Made by a program: the position numbers and the translations under genes
Part shown: piece by piece, positions 1 through 8,620 of the stretch
Numbering within the stretch: the first letter of the stretch is position 1
Layout of the letters: every line of letters begins with the position of its first letter
Origin: Sva-07 sp963698435
GTDB lineage: Bacteria; Actinomycetota; Acidimicrobiia; Acidimicrobiales; Ilumatobacteraceae
Direction of reading: 5' to 3'
Assembly: GCA_963698435.1 (NCBI GenBank)
Contig: CAVOQV010000005.1
Span: 744,001 to 808,000 of the forward strand
DNA: 64,000 nucleotides
Notes under the pieces: model-generated
What the model was told of the DNA's origin: nothing
The model's input: the letters and a program-made list of their open reading frames with translations, nothing else
Database searches by the model: none

Positions 1-241
1 CGGCCAGCGCTCGGATGATCGCGTCGGCCTCGGCGAACGTGTACCGCTCGTCTTCGTACACGACGTAGTCACGGTCGCCGTAGCCGCGAGCCATCTCCCA
101 CACGGACCGCATGCTCGGCAACGCGCTCTCGAAGACCTTGATCGGCACCCCCCGAACCTCGATCATCTTGGTGGCGAACTGCGCCCCGGGTGCCGTCAAT
201 TCGTCCCACGCCTCTTGGTACTGCTCGATCATGGCGAGCAT
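1..241 (-). CDS. Acyl-CoA synthetase / AMP-binding protein, N-terminal fragment
   Basis: The reading frame starts at an ATG 25 nt after the acpS stop and runs off the left edge, so only about 80 residues are visible. They begin MLAMIEQYQEAWDE and contain a YEDERYTFAEAD stretch. That pattern is typical of the N-terminal part of class I adenylate-forming enzymes (FadD-type acyl-CoA ligases), where it precedes the AMP-binding core. The core itself, with its P-loop, is outside the window, so substrate and activity cannot be judged. A second in-frame ATG lies at 232. Placement behind acpS suggests co-transcription with that gene and a lipid or acyl-carrier role, but this is inference. Confidence 0.6.
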   Translation of the reverse strand, partial: MLAMIEQYQEAWDELTAPGAQFATKMIEVRGVPIKVFESALPSMRSVWEMARGYGDRDYVVYEDERYTFAEADAIIRALA

Positions 242-266
242 GTTCGCAGCGGGGGCCCTCGAACTC

Positions 267-671
267 CTAGTCGAGATCGTCGGCGAGGGCCGACGCCGCA
301 CCATCGGCGATCACGTACGCTGCGGCCATCACGTCGCTGTGCGTCAACGAGAGATGCCACCTCGCCACTCCGGCCGCGGCCGACAGCTCGGCTGCCCGGC
401 CGGTGAAGGCGAGCGACGGCCGCCCCGACGCTGCCCGCTCGACCCAGACGTGATGAAAGTCGAACGCTCCCAGACCGACGCCCAGCGCCTTCATCACCGC
501 TTCGCGAGCGGCGAAGCGCGTGGCCAACGATGGAACCGGGTCGATCTGCGGCGCGACGTAGGCGAGTTCGACGTCGGTGAACAAGCGGGTCCGCATCGAC
601 GGCGTGCGTTCGAGCGAACGGCGGAACCGTTCGATGTCGACGAGGTCGACCCCGATCCCGATGACGCTCAC
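267..671 (-). CDS. acpS: Holo-[acyl-carrier-protein] synthase
   Basis: A 134-residue protein, the usual AcpS length. It transfers the 4'-phosphopantetheine arm from CoA to a serine of acyl carrier protein, in the cytosol. The N-terminal GIGVDLVDIERF block carries the metal-binding Asp9, and the second block FAAREAVMKALG carries the conserved Glu57 and Lys61. A C-terminal LSLTHSD block completes the family pattern. The gene lies 19 nt downstream of the GlmS-like gene and is probably the fifth gene of the rplM-rpsI-glmM-glmS-acpS transcript. Link to cell-wall and lipid precursor supply is inferred from position. Confidence 0.93.
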   Translation of the reverse strand: MSVIGIGVDLVDIERFRRSLERTPSMRTRLFTDVELAYVAPQIDPVPSLATRFAAREAVMKALGVGLGAFDFHHVWVERAASGRPSLAFTGRAAELSAAAGVARWHLSLTHSDVMAAAYVIADGAASALADDLD

Positions 672-690
672 CTGGACGTCCCCGGGCCGG

Positions 691-3600
691 TCACCGACGC
701 CAGTGGTCGGCGGTGTCGGAGATCGGTTGGATCAGGAGTTCGGCGACCGGGAGTTCGCCGAGCAGCGACTCGTCGAAGCTGCCTTCGGTCTCGGTGACCC
801 AGTCGACCAACCGGTCGTAGCGACGGTCGTAACCCTGGAGCACGCCACGCATGACGTCGGCGGGCAACCGATCGTGGAACGCAAGGTGGAGCAGCGTGAT
901 CCCCGTGGTCTCCCCACCCTTGACCTCCGGGACCAACGCCACGGTCCTTCCGTCGCTGCGACCGACGGCGACGAGCACCTCGCGCTCGGACGCCACGCGG
1001 TGCTTGGTGCCGCGGAACTCGGCACCGTGCTCGACTCGACTCGACAGTTCACGCGAGATGCCGCCGCGGTCGATGATCGAGATGGTGTCGCCGTCCACCC
1101 GGTACCGGGTGTACCCCCGGACGTCAGCGACCGCCGGATCGAGATCGGCGAGCACCTTGAGGGTGCGATAACTGAGCACGTCGCGTCCTGCACCGGCGGC
1201 GAGGACCGCCTGGACGAGCGCTCGATCGATGACATCTTCGTCGCTGCGGGAGATCCCGACGGTGACCGTCTTGGCCTGGTGCTTGATGGTGTCGACGGGG
1301 CGCGTGAGCTCCTCGATCGCACGCGTGAGCGCCGTGACGACGTCGTCGATCAGCGCAGCGGGAGTGCCGACCTTGCCGGATTGCTGCTGGTACTGCTCGA
1401 TCGGCCGTTCGGACGAGACGTCGCGCAGCAGTCCGTACAGGCGTGCCGCCGTCGACGCCTCGAGGTGACCGTCGTAGAGTCCGGAGCGCAGGCCGTCCTG
1501 GAACCGCTCGATCGGTTGGCGCAGCTCACCACGCAATCGGCCGACGACCTCGTCACCCGACAGGTGCTCGCCGACGAGCCGCTCGATCGTTTCACGTGCG
1601 GCACGCAGCGGATGCGCCGAGGCATCGATGGCGAGCGCGGCTTCGTACCCGAAGAGGTGGCCGACCATGGCGGACAGGATGAAACCGAGCGCAGGATCCA
1701 CGGCCGGCACGTTGATCGTCGCCGCCGCCTGGTACCGGGTTTCACCATCGTTGGCCACGACGATCGGCGTGGCCTTGTGGGCAGTGAAGATCGCCACTTC
1801 CTTGGCCACGTCGTCAGCGGTGGAGCCGACGAGCCCCGCAGCGCACACCAGAATCAACGGTTCCGACGACAGGTCGATGTGTTTCTTGTCCTCGGTGGAG
1901 TCGCAGGCCATCGACTTGTAGCAGAGCTCGCTCAGCTTGATCCTGACCTCCTCGGCGGCGACCTTGTTGGGGCCGTTGCCGACGACCGCCCAGTACCGCT
2001 TCGGTGGGGCGAGCCGACGTGCAGCGTCGGCGATGATCTCGCGTCGGGTCAGCACCTCGCGCATCGCGTCGGGGAGCTCGCGCAGCGATGCGAGCAGATC
2101 GGACCGTCGACGGGCATCGCCGATCCCGGTGGCCTCGGCGATCGCACAGGACAGCAGCGCCCCGGCGGCGACCTGGGCGTAGAACGCCTTGGTCGACGCA
2201 ACGCTCATCTCCACATCGCGGCCATCGGAGGTGTACAGCACCCCGTCGGCCTTGTCGGTGAGGTCACTGCTGCGCCGGTTGACGATGCCGATCACGGCCG
2301 CCCCGCGCGAGCGAAGGAGATCGACGGTGCGGTTGGTGTCCGTGGTCGTGCCCGACTGGCTGACGGCGATCGCGAGCGTGTCGCTCATGTCCAGGCGCAT
2401 GCCGAAGCCGGACAGCTCGGTGGCGGTGATGGCGTCGACGTCGAGCGTGGCGCCGGTGAGCTCGTCGAGGATCGCCGCCGTGCTCTGCCCGGCGACGGCT
2501 GCGGTGCCCTGGCCGATCACCCGCACCCGCGTGATCGTGCCGGAAGCGAGTCGACTGACGACATCAGCGGGAAGGGCGCGCTGGCCGACGTCGGCGTGCA
2601 GGAGGCCATCTCGTTCGACGATCTTGCCCCGCAGCGTTTTCGAGAAGCTCAGGGGAGCCTCGGAGATCTCCTTGAGCAGGAAGTGCGGCGCATCGCCGCG
2701 GTTGATGTCGCGCGTGGTCACCTCGGCGGTTGCGACGTCTGCCGTCGTGACGGGGAGGTCGGAGCCGTCGTAGGCGAGCCGAACGATGCCGGCGAGTTCC
2801 CCGGCGTGGCTGCCGTCGAGGACGACGATCTCGCCACCATGTTCGCCGTCCATCCGTACGTACTGCGACGACTCCTCGACGACCCCGTACGGCTCGCTCG
2901 CGACGATGTAGCAGTCGTCGGCCAGGCCGATGTAGAGCCCCTGGCCGCTGCCCCGCAGGGCGAGGAACAGCTGCGACGGCGACTGGGCACTGGCGACGCC
3001 GATCGCCACCGACCCCTCGAACTCGCTGACCGTGCGCCGGAAGGCCTCGGCGAGGTCGGTGGTGGTCGCATGGCGAGCCACCAGCGCCGGGATGACCTTG
3101 GCGTCGGTGGTGATCGTCGACGCGATCCGCAGCCCGTGGGTCGCTCGGAGATCCGCATGGTTGTCGACGTCGCCGTTCAGCGCCGCCACGACGTAGGGGG
3201 CCGGTGCTCCACCCGGCTGTTCGAGTTCGAAGGAGTTCAGCGGGTGGGTGTTCGGTTCACTGATGATGCCGACACTGGCCCAACGCGTGTGACCCAAGAT
3301 GGCGACGCGCGCCTGCGGTGACTGGAGGGCACGACGAAGCAGCGTGTCGGACGTCACGGCCTGGCGAAGCGCTGCGGTGTTGTCACCGAGTTCGCCGATC
3401 TCGGCCGCGGCCTTGTAGACGAACGACAGGCAGCCGTCGATCTCGACGACGGCGCCGGACTGGAACAGCGGATCGACGCCACGCTCGGCGACGAGGACGC
3501 CGAGCGCCCCGGGTTCGATGTCGTGACCCCAGACGAACACGTGCAGGCCTGCAGAGTCGCGTCCACGCACCTCGAGTCGATCGATGGCAGAGAAGGCCTG

Positions 3601-4053
3601 CTGCACCGCGAGATAACCACCGAGCGCAGAGTCCGGTGCGTCGCGCCCGGCCAGCGCCTCGACCTCGTCGGCCGTCCGCAACCGATCGTGCCGAACGGCC
3701 CAGAGCACATCTTTGAGGTCGATCAGCTGCGCATTGGCGCGCTCGAGGTCCTCGGCGGAGAGGCGGTCGACGTTGGCGTCGAGCCGCCGCTCGATGTCGG
3801 TGGCCGCGACGTCGAGCCGGTCGAGGCGCGAGATGAGACCGGCAACCAGGTCGATGTGACCGACGAGTGCGAGCACGCCGGGCAGGCCGCGCAGCGCCTC
3901 GTCGACACGTCGGGCGTGAGCGCCGGCACCGATCACGTCGGCGGGCGTCGCCGAGATCGCCGCGAGCGCCCGGTCCAACCCGGCGGTGAGATCGGCCGCA
4001 TCGGGCGTCGCCCGCGTCGGTGGCCGACTGACGATGCCGATGATGCCGCACAT
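691..4053 (-). CDS. Giant GlmS-like glutamine amidotransferase/SIS protein (1120 aa)
   Basis: The protein resembles glucosamine-6-phosphate synthase but is about 1120 residues against a usual 600-620. The start is set at the second Met so that MCGIIGIV places the catalytic Cys immediately after the initiator; a start 6 nt upstream is possible but would bury it. Glutaminase motifs are present: RGRDSAG, GHTRWAS, ALNGDVDN. About 120 extra residues separate the CGIIG block from RGRDSAG (near residue 163 rather than 25-30). Two SIS domains follow, and a segment TRPVDTIKHQAKTVTVG near residue 930 matches the normal GlmS C-terminal end. Roughly 185 further residues follow that have no counterpart in GlmS. 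The usual ELKHGP loop reads EDKKHID. Placement directly after glmM supports a role in UDP-GlcNAc supply, but the extra domains are unexplained. Confidence 0.8.
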   Translation of the reverse strand: MCGIIGIVSRPPTRATPDAADLTAGLDRALAAISATPADVIGAGAHARRVDEALRGLPGVLALVGHIDLVAGLISRLDRLDVAATDIERRLDANVDRLSAEDLERANAQLIDLKDVLWAVRHDRLRTADEVEALAGRDAPDSALGGYLAVQQAFSAIDRLEVRGRDSAGLHVFVWGHDIEPGALGVLVAERGVDPLFQSGAVVEIDGCLSFVYKAAAEIGELGDNTAALRQAVTSDTLLRRALQSPQARVAILGHTRWASVGIISEPNTHPLNSFELEQPGGAPAPYVVAALNGDVDNHADLRATHGLRIASTITTDAKVIPALVARHATTTDLAEAFRRTVSEFEGSVAIGVASAQSPSQLFLALRGSGQGLYIGLADDCYIVASEPYGVVEESSQYVRMDGEHGGEIVVLDGSHAGELAGIVRLAYDGSDLPVTTADVATAEVTTRDINRGDAPHFLLKEISEAPLSFSKTLRGKIVERDGLLHADVGQRALPADVVSRLASGTITRVRVIGQGTAAVAGQSTAAILDELTGATLDVDAITATELSGFGMRLDMSDTLAIAVSQSGTTTDTNRTVDLLRSRGAAVIGIVNRRSSDLTDKADGVLYTSDGRDVEMSVASTKAFYAQVAAGALLSCAIAEATGIGDARRRSDLLASLRELPDAMREVLTRREIIADAARRLAPPKRYWAVVGNGPNKVAAEEVRIKLSELCYKSMACDSTEDKKHIDLSSEPLILVCAAGLVGSTADDVAKEVAIFTAHKATPIVVANDGETRYQAAATINVPAVDPALGFILSAMVGHLFGYEAALAIDASAHPLRAARETIERLVGEHLSGDEVVGRLRGELRQPIERFQDGLRSGLYDGHLEASTAARLYGLLRDVSSERPIEQYQQQSGKVGTPAALIDDVVTALTRAIEELTRPVDTIKHQAKTVTVGISRSDEDVIDRALVQAVLAAGAGRDVLSYRTLKVLADLDPAVADVRGYTRYRVDGDTISIIDRGGISRELSSRVEHGAEFRGTKHRVASEREVLVAVGRSDGRTVALVPEVKGGETTGITLLHLAFHDRLPADVMRGVLQGYDRRYDRLVDWVTETEGSFDESLLGELPVAELLIQPISDTADHWRR

Positions 4054-4147
4054 GGCCAATCAGGCTACTCCCGGTTCGGTCGGCCTACGGGGCGACCCGC
4101 CACCCCGTCACCGCATTCACTCAGCTCAGGGACCGTGCAGGCGATCG

Positions 4148-5485
4148 TCAGGTATCGGGGAGGCGGCGGGCGGCGTCGGCAAGGGCGTCGGCGACCGACT
4201 GCGCCAGGTCGTGGGTCGGCGCTTCGACCATGACCCGCACGAGCGGTTCGGTGCCGCTGGCTCGAACCAGAACGCGACCGGTGTGACCGAGCTCCCGCTG
4301 CGCCGCGGCGATGTCGTCGGCGAGTCGATCGGCGACGTCGGGCACGCGCCGGGCCACCCTGACGTTGACGAGCACCTGCGGCAGCGACGTCATCGCATCT
4401 GCCGCCAGTTCGGCCAGCGAGCGACCAGAGCGCCGAACCGCGTCGAGCAGCGCGACAGCGGTGAGGATCCCGTCACCGGTGGTGGCGTGGTCGGCGAAGA
4501 TCACATGGCCGGACTGCTCCCCACCGAGGGAGTACCCGCCCGCAGCCAGCGCTTCGAGCACGTAGCGGTCCCCGACGCCGGTCTCGACGACGTCGATGCC
4601 TGCCGAGTCCATGGCCAGACGGAAGCCGAGGTTGGTCATCACGGTCACCACGACGGTGTCGTGGCGGAGCTCACCGCGGGCGCGCAGGTCGTTCGCGATG
4701 ATCGCGATGATGTGATCACCATCGACGACCCTGCCGGTGTGATCGACGGCGATCAGGCGGTCGGCATCGCCATCGAGCGCGATCCCCACCTCGGCGTCGT
4801 GTGCGAGCACTGCCTCGGCAACCAACGACGGTGCGGTGGCGCCGCAGCCGTCGTTGATGTTGCGGCCGTCGGGGGCTGCCGCCACGACGATCACCTCCGC
4901 GCCGGCGGCGCGGAGCACCTCGGGTCCGATCTGGTGGGCGGCACCGTTCGCGGCATCGAGCACGATGCGTAGCCCATCGAGGTGCAGCCCCTCGAGGAAT
5001 CGAACGACGTGAGCGATGTAGCCATCGTGGTCGGCGGTCGCGTCGATCACCTGTCCGCGATCGTGCACCTGTGGGTCGAGTGACGAACCTGTCGACAACG
5101 TGTCGAGTTCGGCCTCGATTCGGCGCTCGACGTCGTCGGTGAGCTTCACGCCGCCGCGGGCGAACAGCTTGATGCCGTTGTCAGCCCACGGATTGTGCGA
5201 GGCCGAGACGACCGCACCCAGCGCATCGCGACGCTGGGCCTCGAACGCCACCTGCGGGGTCGGGGCGACACCGAGCCGAACGACGTCGAGACCTTCGAGG
5301 GCAAACCCGTCGCAGAGCGCCCGATCGAGAACCTCGGTCGACTCGCGGGTGTCACCGCCGACCACGACGCTCGTGACCCCATCGACACCGAGCACCCGTG
5401 CCGCGGCGCGACCCAAGCGCGTTGCGAAATCGGTGGTCAGTTCGGTGAGCGCGACACCACGTACGCCGTCGGTGCCGAACTGCAT
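4148..5485 (-). CDS. glmM: Phosphoglucosamine mutase
   Basis: A 445-residue protein of normal GlmM length. It interconverts glucosamine-6-phosphate and glucosamine-1-phosphate on the route to UDP-GlcNAc for peptidoglycan. The start reads MQFGTDGVRG. The phosphoserine loop SASHNP places the catalytic Ser at residue 96, the metal-binding loop DGDADR is at 238-243, the sugar-binding GGEQSGH is near 326, and the phosphate-binding RASGTEP is near 408. It lies 13 nt after rpsI and about 95 nt before the GlmS-like gene, all on the same strand, so the two amino-sugar genes are probably expressed with the L13/S9 pair. Confidence 0.95.
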   Translation of the reverse strand: MQFGTDGVRGVALTELTTDFATRLGRAAARVLGVDGVTSVVVGGDTRESTEVLDRALCDGFALEGLDVVRLGVAPTPQVAFEAQRRDALGAVVSASHNPWADNGIKLFARGGVKLTDDVERRIEAELDTLSTGSSLDPQVHDRGQVIDATADHDGYIAHVVRFLEGLHLDGLRIVLDAANGAAHQIGPEVLRAAGAEVIVVAAAPDGRNINDGCGATAPSLVAEAVLAHDAEVGIALDGDADRLIAVDHTGRVVDGDHIIAIIANDLRARGELRHDTVVVTVMTNLGFRLAMDSAGIDVVETGVGDRYVLEALAAGGYSLGGEQSGHVIFADHATTGDGILTAVALLDAVRRSGRSLAELAADAMTSLPQVLVNVRVARRVPDVADRLADDIAAAQRELGHTGRVLVRASGTEPLVRVMVEAPTHDLAQSVADALADAARRLPDT

Positions 5486-5498
5486 CGGGCGAACCCGA

Positions 5499-5894
5499 TC
5501 AGCGCTTGGTGAACTGCGGCGCCTTGCGGGCCTTCTTGAGGCCGTACTTCTTGCTCTCCTTCTTGCGCGAATCGCGCGTGAGGAGACCGGCCTTCTTCAG
5601 CGCAGCACGGCTCTCGGGATCGAGTTCGACGAGCGAGCGAGCGATCGCCAGACGCAACGCGCCGGCCTGGCCGCTGACTCCACCACCATGGATCGAGGCG
5701 GTGATGTCGTAGTTCTCGCGGGTGTCGGTGACGGTGAGCGCCTCGGAGACGACCATCTGCGACACCGCGGTCGGGAAGTACGCGTCGAGGGTCTTGCCGT
5801 TGATCGTGAACTGACCGGTGCCGGGGCGGATCTGGGCCCGAGCGACGGCTTCCTTGCGGCGGCCGGTGGTCTGGGTGAGCGGTGCGGTTCCCAT
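5499..5894 (-). CDS. rpsI: 30S ribosomal protein S9
   Basis: S9 is a small-subunit protein whose C-terminal tail reaches the P-site tRNA. The 131-residue frame starts MGTAPLTQTTGRRKEAVAR and ends in the family's KAPQFTKR tail with terminal Arg. The frame is open far upstream through rplM, but the start at 5894 gives the family length and lies 29 nt after the rplM stop. The SGQAGALR segment and the KKYGLKKARK block near the end are conserved. It forms the standard rplM-rpsI pair. Confidence 0.97.
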   Translation of the reverse strand: MGTAPLTQTTGRRKEAVARAQIRPGTGQFTINGKTLDAYFPTAVSQMVVSEALTVTDTRENYDITASIHGGGVSGQAGALRLAIARSLVELDPESRAALKKAGLLTRDSRKKESKKYGLKKARKAPQFTKR

Positions 5895-5923
5895 GTGTGT
5901 GTCTCTCTGGTGCAGTCGGTCGT

Positions 5924-6370
5924 TCAGCGGGCCTTGGCGGCCGGGATCTCGAGCTTGGTGGGGGTCTGGGCGGCGTGCGGATGCGTCGGGCCGGCATACA
6001 CCTGCAGCTTCAGGAGCTGCTGGCGCCCGAGCGGGCCCTTCGGGAGCATGCCGCGGATTGACTTGCGCACGGCCTCTTCGGGCTTGCGAGCGTGGAGCTG
6101 GGCGTAGCTCTCGGACTTGATGCCACCCGGATATCCGCTGTGGCGGTACACCATCGTTCGCTCGGCCTTGCCGGCGGTCATCACGATCTTGTCGGCGTTG
6201 ACGATGATCACATGATCGCCGGTGTCGATGTGCGGAGCGTAGGTCGGCTTGTGCTTGCCGCGCAGGATCCGGGCGACCTCGGTGCAGAGGCGTCCGAGGA
6301 CGAGACCGTCCGCGTCGACGACGTGCCATTCACGCTGGATCTCACTTGCTTTGGGGGTGTACGTAGGCAT
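5924..6370 (-). CDS. rplM: 50S ribosomal protein L13
   Basis: L13 is an early-assembly protein of the large subunit. The 148-residue product starts MPTYTPKASEIQREW and contains the conserved DADGLVLGRL, INTGDHV-like HIDTGDHVIIVNADK, HSGYPGG and GMLPKGPLGR blocks. It is the first gene of a probable transcript rplM-rpsI-glmM-glmS-like-acpS. A candidate promoter with a palindrome in its spacer lies about 60 nt upstream. Confidence 0.97.
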   Translation of the reverse strand: MPTYTPKASEIQREWHVVDADGLVLGRLCTEVARILRGKHKPTYAPHIDTGDHVIIVNADKIVMTAGKAERTMVYRHSGYPGGIKSESYAQLHARKPEEAVRKSIRGMLPKGPLGRQQLLKLQVYAGPTHPHAAQTPTKLEIPAAKAR

Positions 6371-6429
6371 GCCGCAATCAATCTGTCGAGAGTCGAAGAG
6401 TCAGGTATCCCGCATTGGGGAACCGTGAA

Positions 6430-6458
6430 ATGATACGGCGGCCGAGTCCGGCCGCCAA
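6430..6458 (-). promoter_or_regulatory. Candidate sigma70-type promoter of rplM operon
   Basis: Read on the minus strand, a -35 TTGGCG and a -10 TATCAT are separated by exactly 17 nt. The predicted transcription start would leave a leader of roughly 50 nt before the rplM ATG. No experimental evidence; the call rests on hexamer match, spacing and position. Confidence 0.5.
6437..6456. promoter_or_regulatory. Inverted repeat filling the rplM promoter spacer (candidate operator)
   Basis: A perfect 7-bp inverted repeat, GGCGGCC-6 nt-GGCCGCC, lies almost exactly between the proposed -35 and -10 hexamers of rplM. Palindromes in that position are commonly repressor or MerR-type activator sites. It could also be a chance GC-rich palindrome. 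Confidence 0.4.
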
Positions 6459-6547
6459 CCCCGCATGTCCAGCGTCTCCCATACCGGGCGAGACCGTCCC
6501 GTTGAGAATAGCCTCAAGTCGATGGGCACGCGGTCCGATGAGTTGAC

Positions 6548-8620
6548 ATGAGTTCCGCCAACTCGAACGCGCCCTCGGTGGATCAGCTCGCCGACCCGGT
6601 GTTCGCAGTCGACGGCGACGGGGTGTTGCGCTATGCGAACGACACCGCCGCCGACGTGCTCGGCTGGGACGCCGTCGAACTGATCGGCACCGAGGTGCTC
6701 GATCTCGTGCATCCCGACGATCTGAGCCTGGCGACCTCGGCGCTGGAGACCGTGCAGGAGAAGGCATTCGGCGATCTGCTCACACTGCGTGTTCGAACCG
6801 GGCGCGGAACGTGGCGGTACCTCGAGTTCCGAGGGACGTACCGGCAATCCGATGCCACCGACCCCTTGGCCGGCTTGATCGTGATCGTCGCCCGCGACGT
6901 GACCGACCGCCACCGACTCGAGTTCGATCAGGGTGACACCGAAGTGCTGCGCGCGGTGATGGCGAACATGCACGGCATGGTCATCCTGGCCGACGGACAC
7001 GGACTCATCCGTTCGGTCAACGGTGCGGTCACCCGATTGCTCGGCCACGACCCCGAGACGGTTCGCCGCCGCTCCATCCTCGACTACCTCCACGAGGACG
7101 ACCGGGACACCATCCTCGACGCTGTCCAGCGGCTCGATCCGCAAGGGTCACTCACCCTCGACGCACGCGTCCTGACCGCCGACGGCACGGCACTGATCTG
7201 CGAGTTCACCGTCAGCAACCTGCTCGACGATCCGGTCGTGGCGAGTTACGTGATCAGTGCACAGATCGCGACGTCGCTGGCCGACGCACGTGACCGGGTC
7301 GAGTTCCTGGCAGAGCACGACAGCCGCACCGGCCTGCTCAACCGAGACGGATTCATGCGAGCGGCGAACGCGATGATGGAGGAGGGCACCGGGCTCGGCA
7401 TCTTGATCGTCGACGTCGTGCACTTCCGCTCGATCAACGAGCTCTACGGAGAGCCGGTCGGCGATGCCGTCCTCTCCGCGGTCGCGGAACGGATCGACCA
7501 GATCCGCTGGCCCGACCTGATCACGGCTCGTTTCGGCGGTGACGAGTTCGTGTTGGCGATCCGCGCGTCCAGTCCCAGCGCCGTCGAGATGCTGCGCGAA
7601 CGCGTTCGCCGTGACGTCGCCAAGCCGGTCGCCGCCGCTGGGCAGGACGTGAACTTCGACATCCGTACCGCCATCGCGTTCGAAGCTCGACCGGAGGTGC
7701 TCGACGCTCTGCTCGTGAGCGCGAGCAACGAGCTGATGTCGGCGAAACGATTCACCGAACCCGACACCGGCGGCATCTCCGTCGATGCGATCAACGAGCG
7801 CCGCCACCAGCTCGAGCTGCTCCGTGCGGCCCTCGACGACGGACAGATCCAGCCGTTCTTCCAGCCGATCTGCGACGTCGACGGCACGATCACCGCCATC
7901 GAGGCGCTGGTTCGATGGGTCCACCCGTTGCGAGGCGTGTTGGGTGTCGGCGACGTTCTCCCACTGGCGCGGATGGCCGGACTCGCCGAGACCGTCGACG
8001 ACCGAGTGCTCGATCAGGCGCTCGCCTTCGCCGTCCGTCTCGCTGAGGCGGGTCATCCGGGAATTCAGCTGCACGTCAACATCGACCCCAAAGCGATTTC
8101 GCGAGCTGCCTTCGGCGCCACGTTCCTCGAACGATGCCGACGCGCCGGCGCCGACCCGACGCAGCTGGTGGTGGAGATCACCGAGACCGACCTGCTCTCG
8201 CCCGGCGCAGCGTCGCTGGCCAACATGCAGAAGCTCCGCTTCGCTGGGATCCACGTGTCGATCGATGACTTCGGCACGGGATACTCGAGTCTTGCGCACC
8301 TCCTCGAACTCCCGATCGACGGTGTGAAGATCGACCGTCGCTTCGTCGCCGGCATCGACGTCGACCCAGCGGCCACCAACCTCACGACCGCCATTCTCGG
8401 GCTCAGCGACAATCTCAAGCTCACCTGTGTCGCCGAAGGCGTCGAGCAGCCCTACCAGCGCGATCGACTGGCCGAACTCGGCTGTGCTGCGTTTCAGGGA
8501 TGGTTGTTCTCTCCCGCTGTTGCCGCAGATGATCTCCTGGCGATGCTGCCGAGGATCGAGACCAGCGGTGCCGTCGACGCCGCCGACAGCGATCAGGCGT
8601 CCCAGCGTTCGCCGCTGTAG
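6548..8620 (+). CDS. PAS-PAS-GGDEF-EAL cyclic-di-GMP turnover protein
   Basis: A 690-residue protein without visible membrane segments, so probably cytosolic. Two PAS-type sensor domains occupy about residues 15-130 and 136-255; the first contains DPVFAVDGDGVLRYAN. A GGDEF domain follows, with an intact RFGGDEF near residue 328. The EAL domain (about 430-670) has intact EALVRW, DDFGTGYSSL and KIDRRFV motifs. Both synthesis and hydrolysis of c-di-GMP are therefore possible in principle. An RWPD stretch before GGDEF resembles the inhibitory I-site but is one residue farther away than usual. The gene is divergent from rplM, and its last 28 bp overlap the 3' end of convergent truA. Confidence 0.9.
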   Translation: MSSANSNAPSVDQLADPVFAVDGDGVLRYANDTAADVLGWDAVELIGTEVLDLVHPDDLSLATSALETVQEKAFGDLLTLRVRTGRGTWRYLEFRGTYRQSDATDPLAGLIVIVARDVTDRHRLEFDQGDTEVLRAVMANMHGMVILADGHGLIRSVNGAVTRLLGHDPETVRRRSILDYLHEDDRDTILDAVQRLDPQGSLTLDARVLTADGTALICEFTVSNLLDDPVVASYVISAQIATSLADARDRVEFLAEHDSRTGLLNRDGFMRAANAMMEEGTGLGILIVDVVHFRSINELYGEPVGDAVLSAVAERIDQIRWPDLITARFGGDEFVLAIRASSPSAVEMLRERVRRDVAKPVAAAGQDVNFDIRTAIAFEARPEVLDALLVSASNELMSAKRFTEPDTGGISVDAINERRHQLELLRAALDDGQIQPFFQPICDVDGTITAIEALVRWVHPLRGVLGVGDVLPLARMAGLAETVDDRVLDQALAFAVRLAEAGHPGIQLHVNIDPKAISRAAFGATFLERCRRAGADPTQLVVEITETDLLSPGAASLANMQKLRFAGIHVSIDDFGTGYSSLAHLLELPIDGVKIDRRFVAGIDVDPAATNLTTAILGLSDNLKLTCVAEGVEQPYQRDRLAELGCAAFQGWLFSPAVAADDLLAMLPRIETSGAVDAADSDQASQRSPL

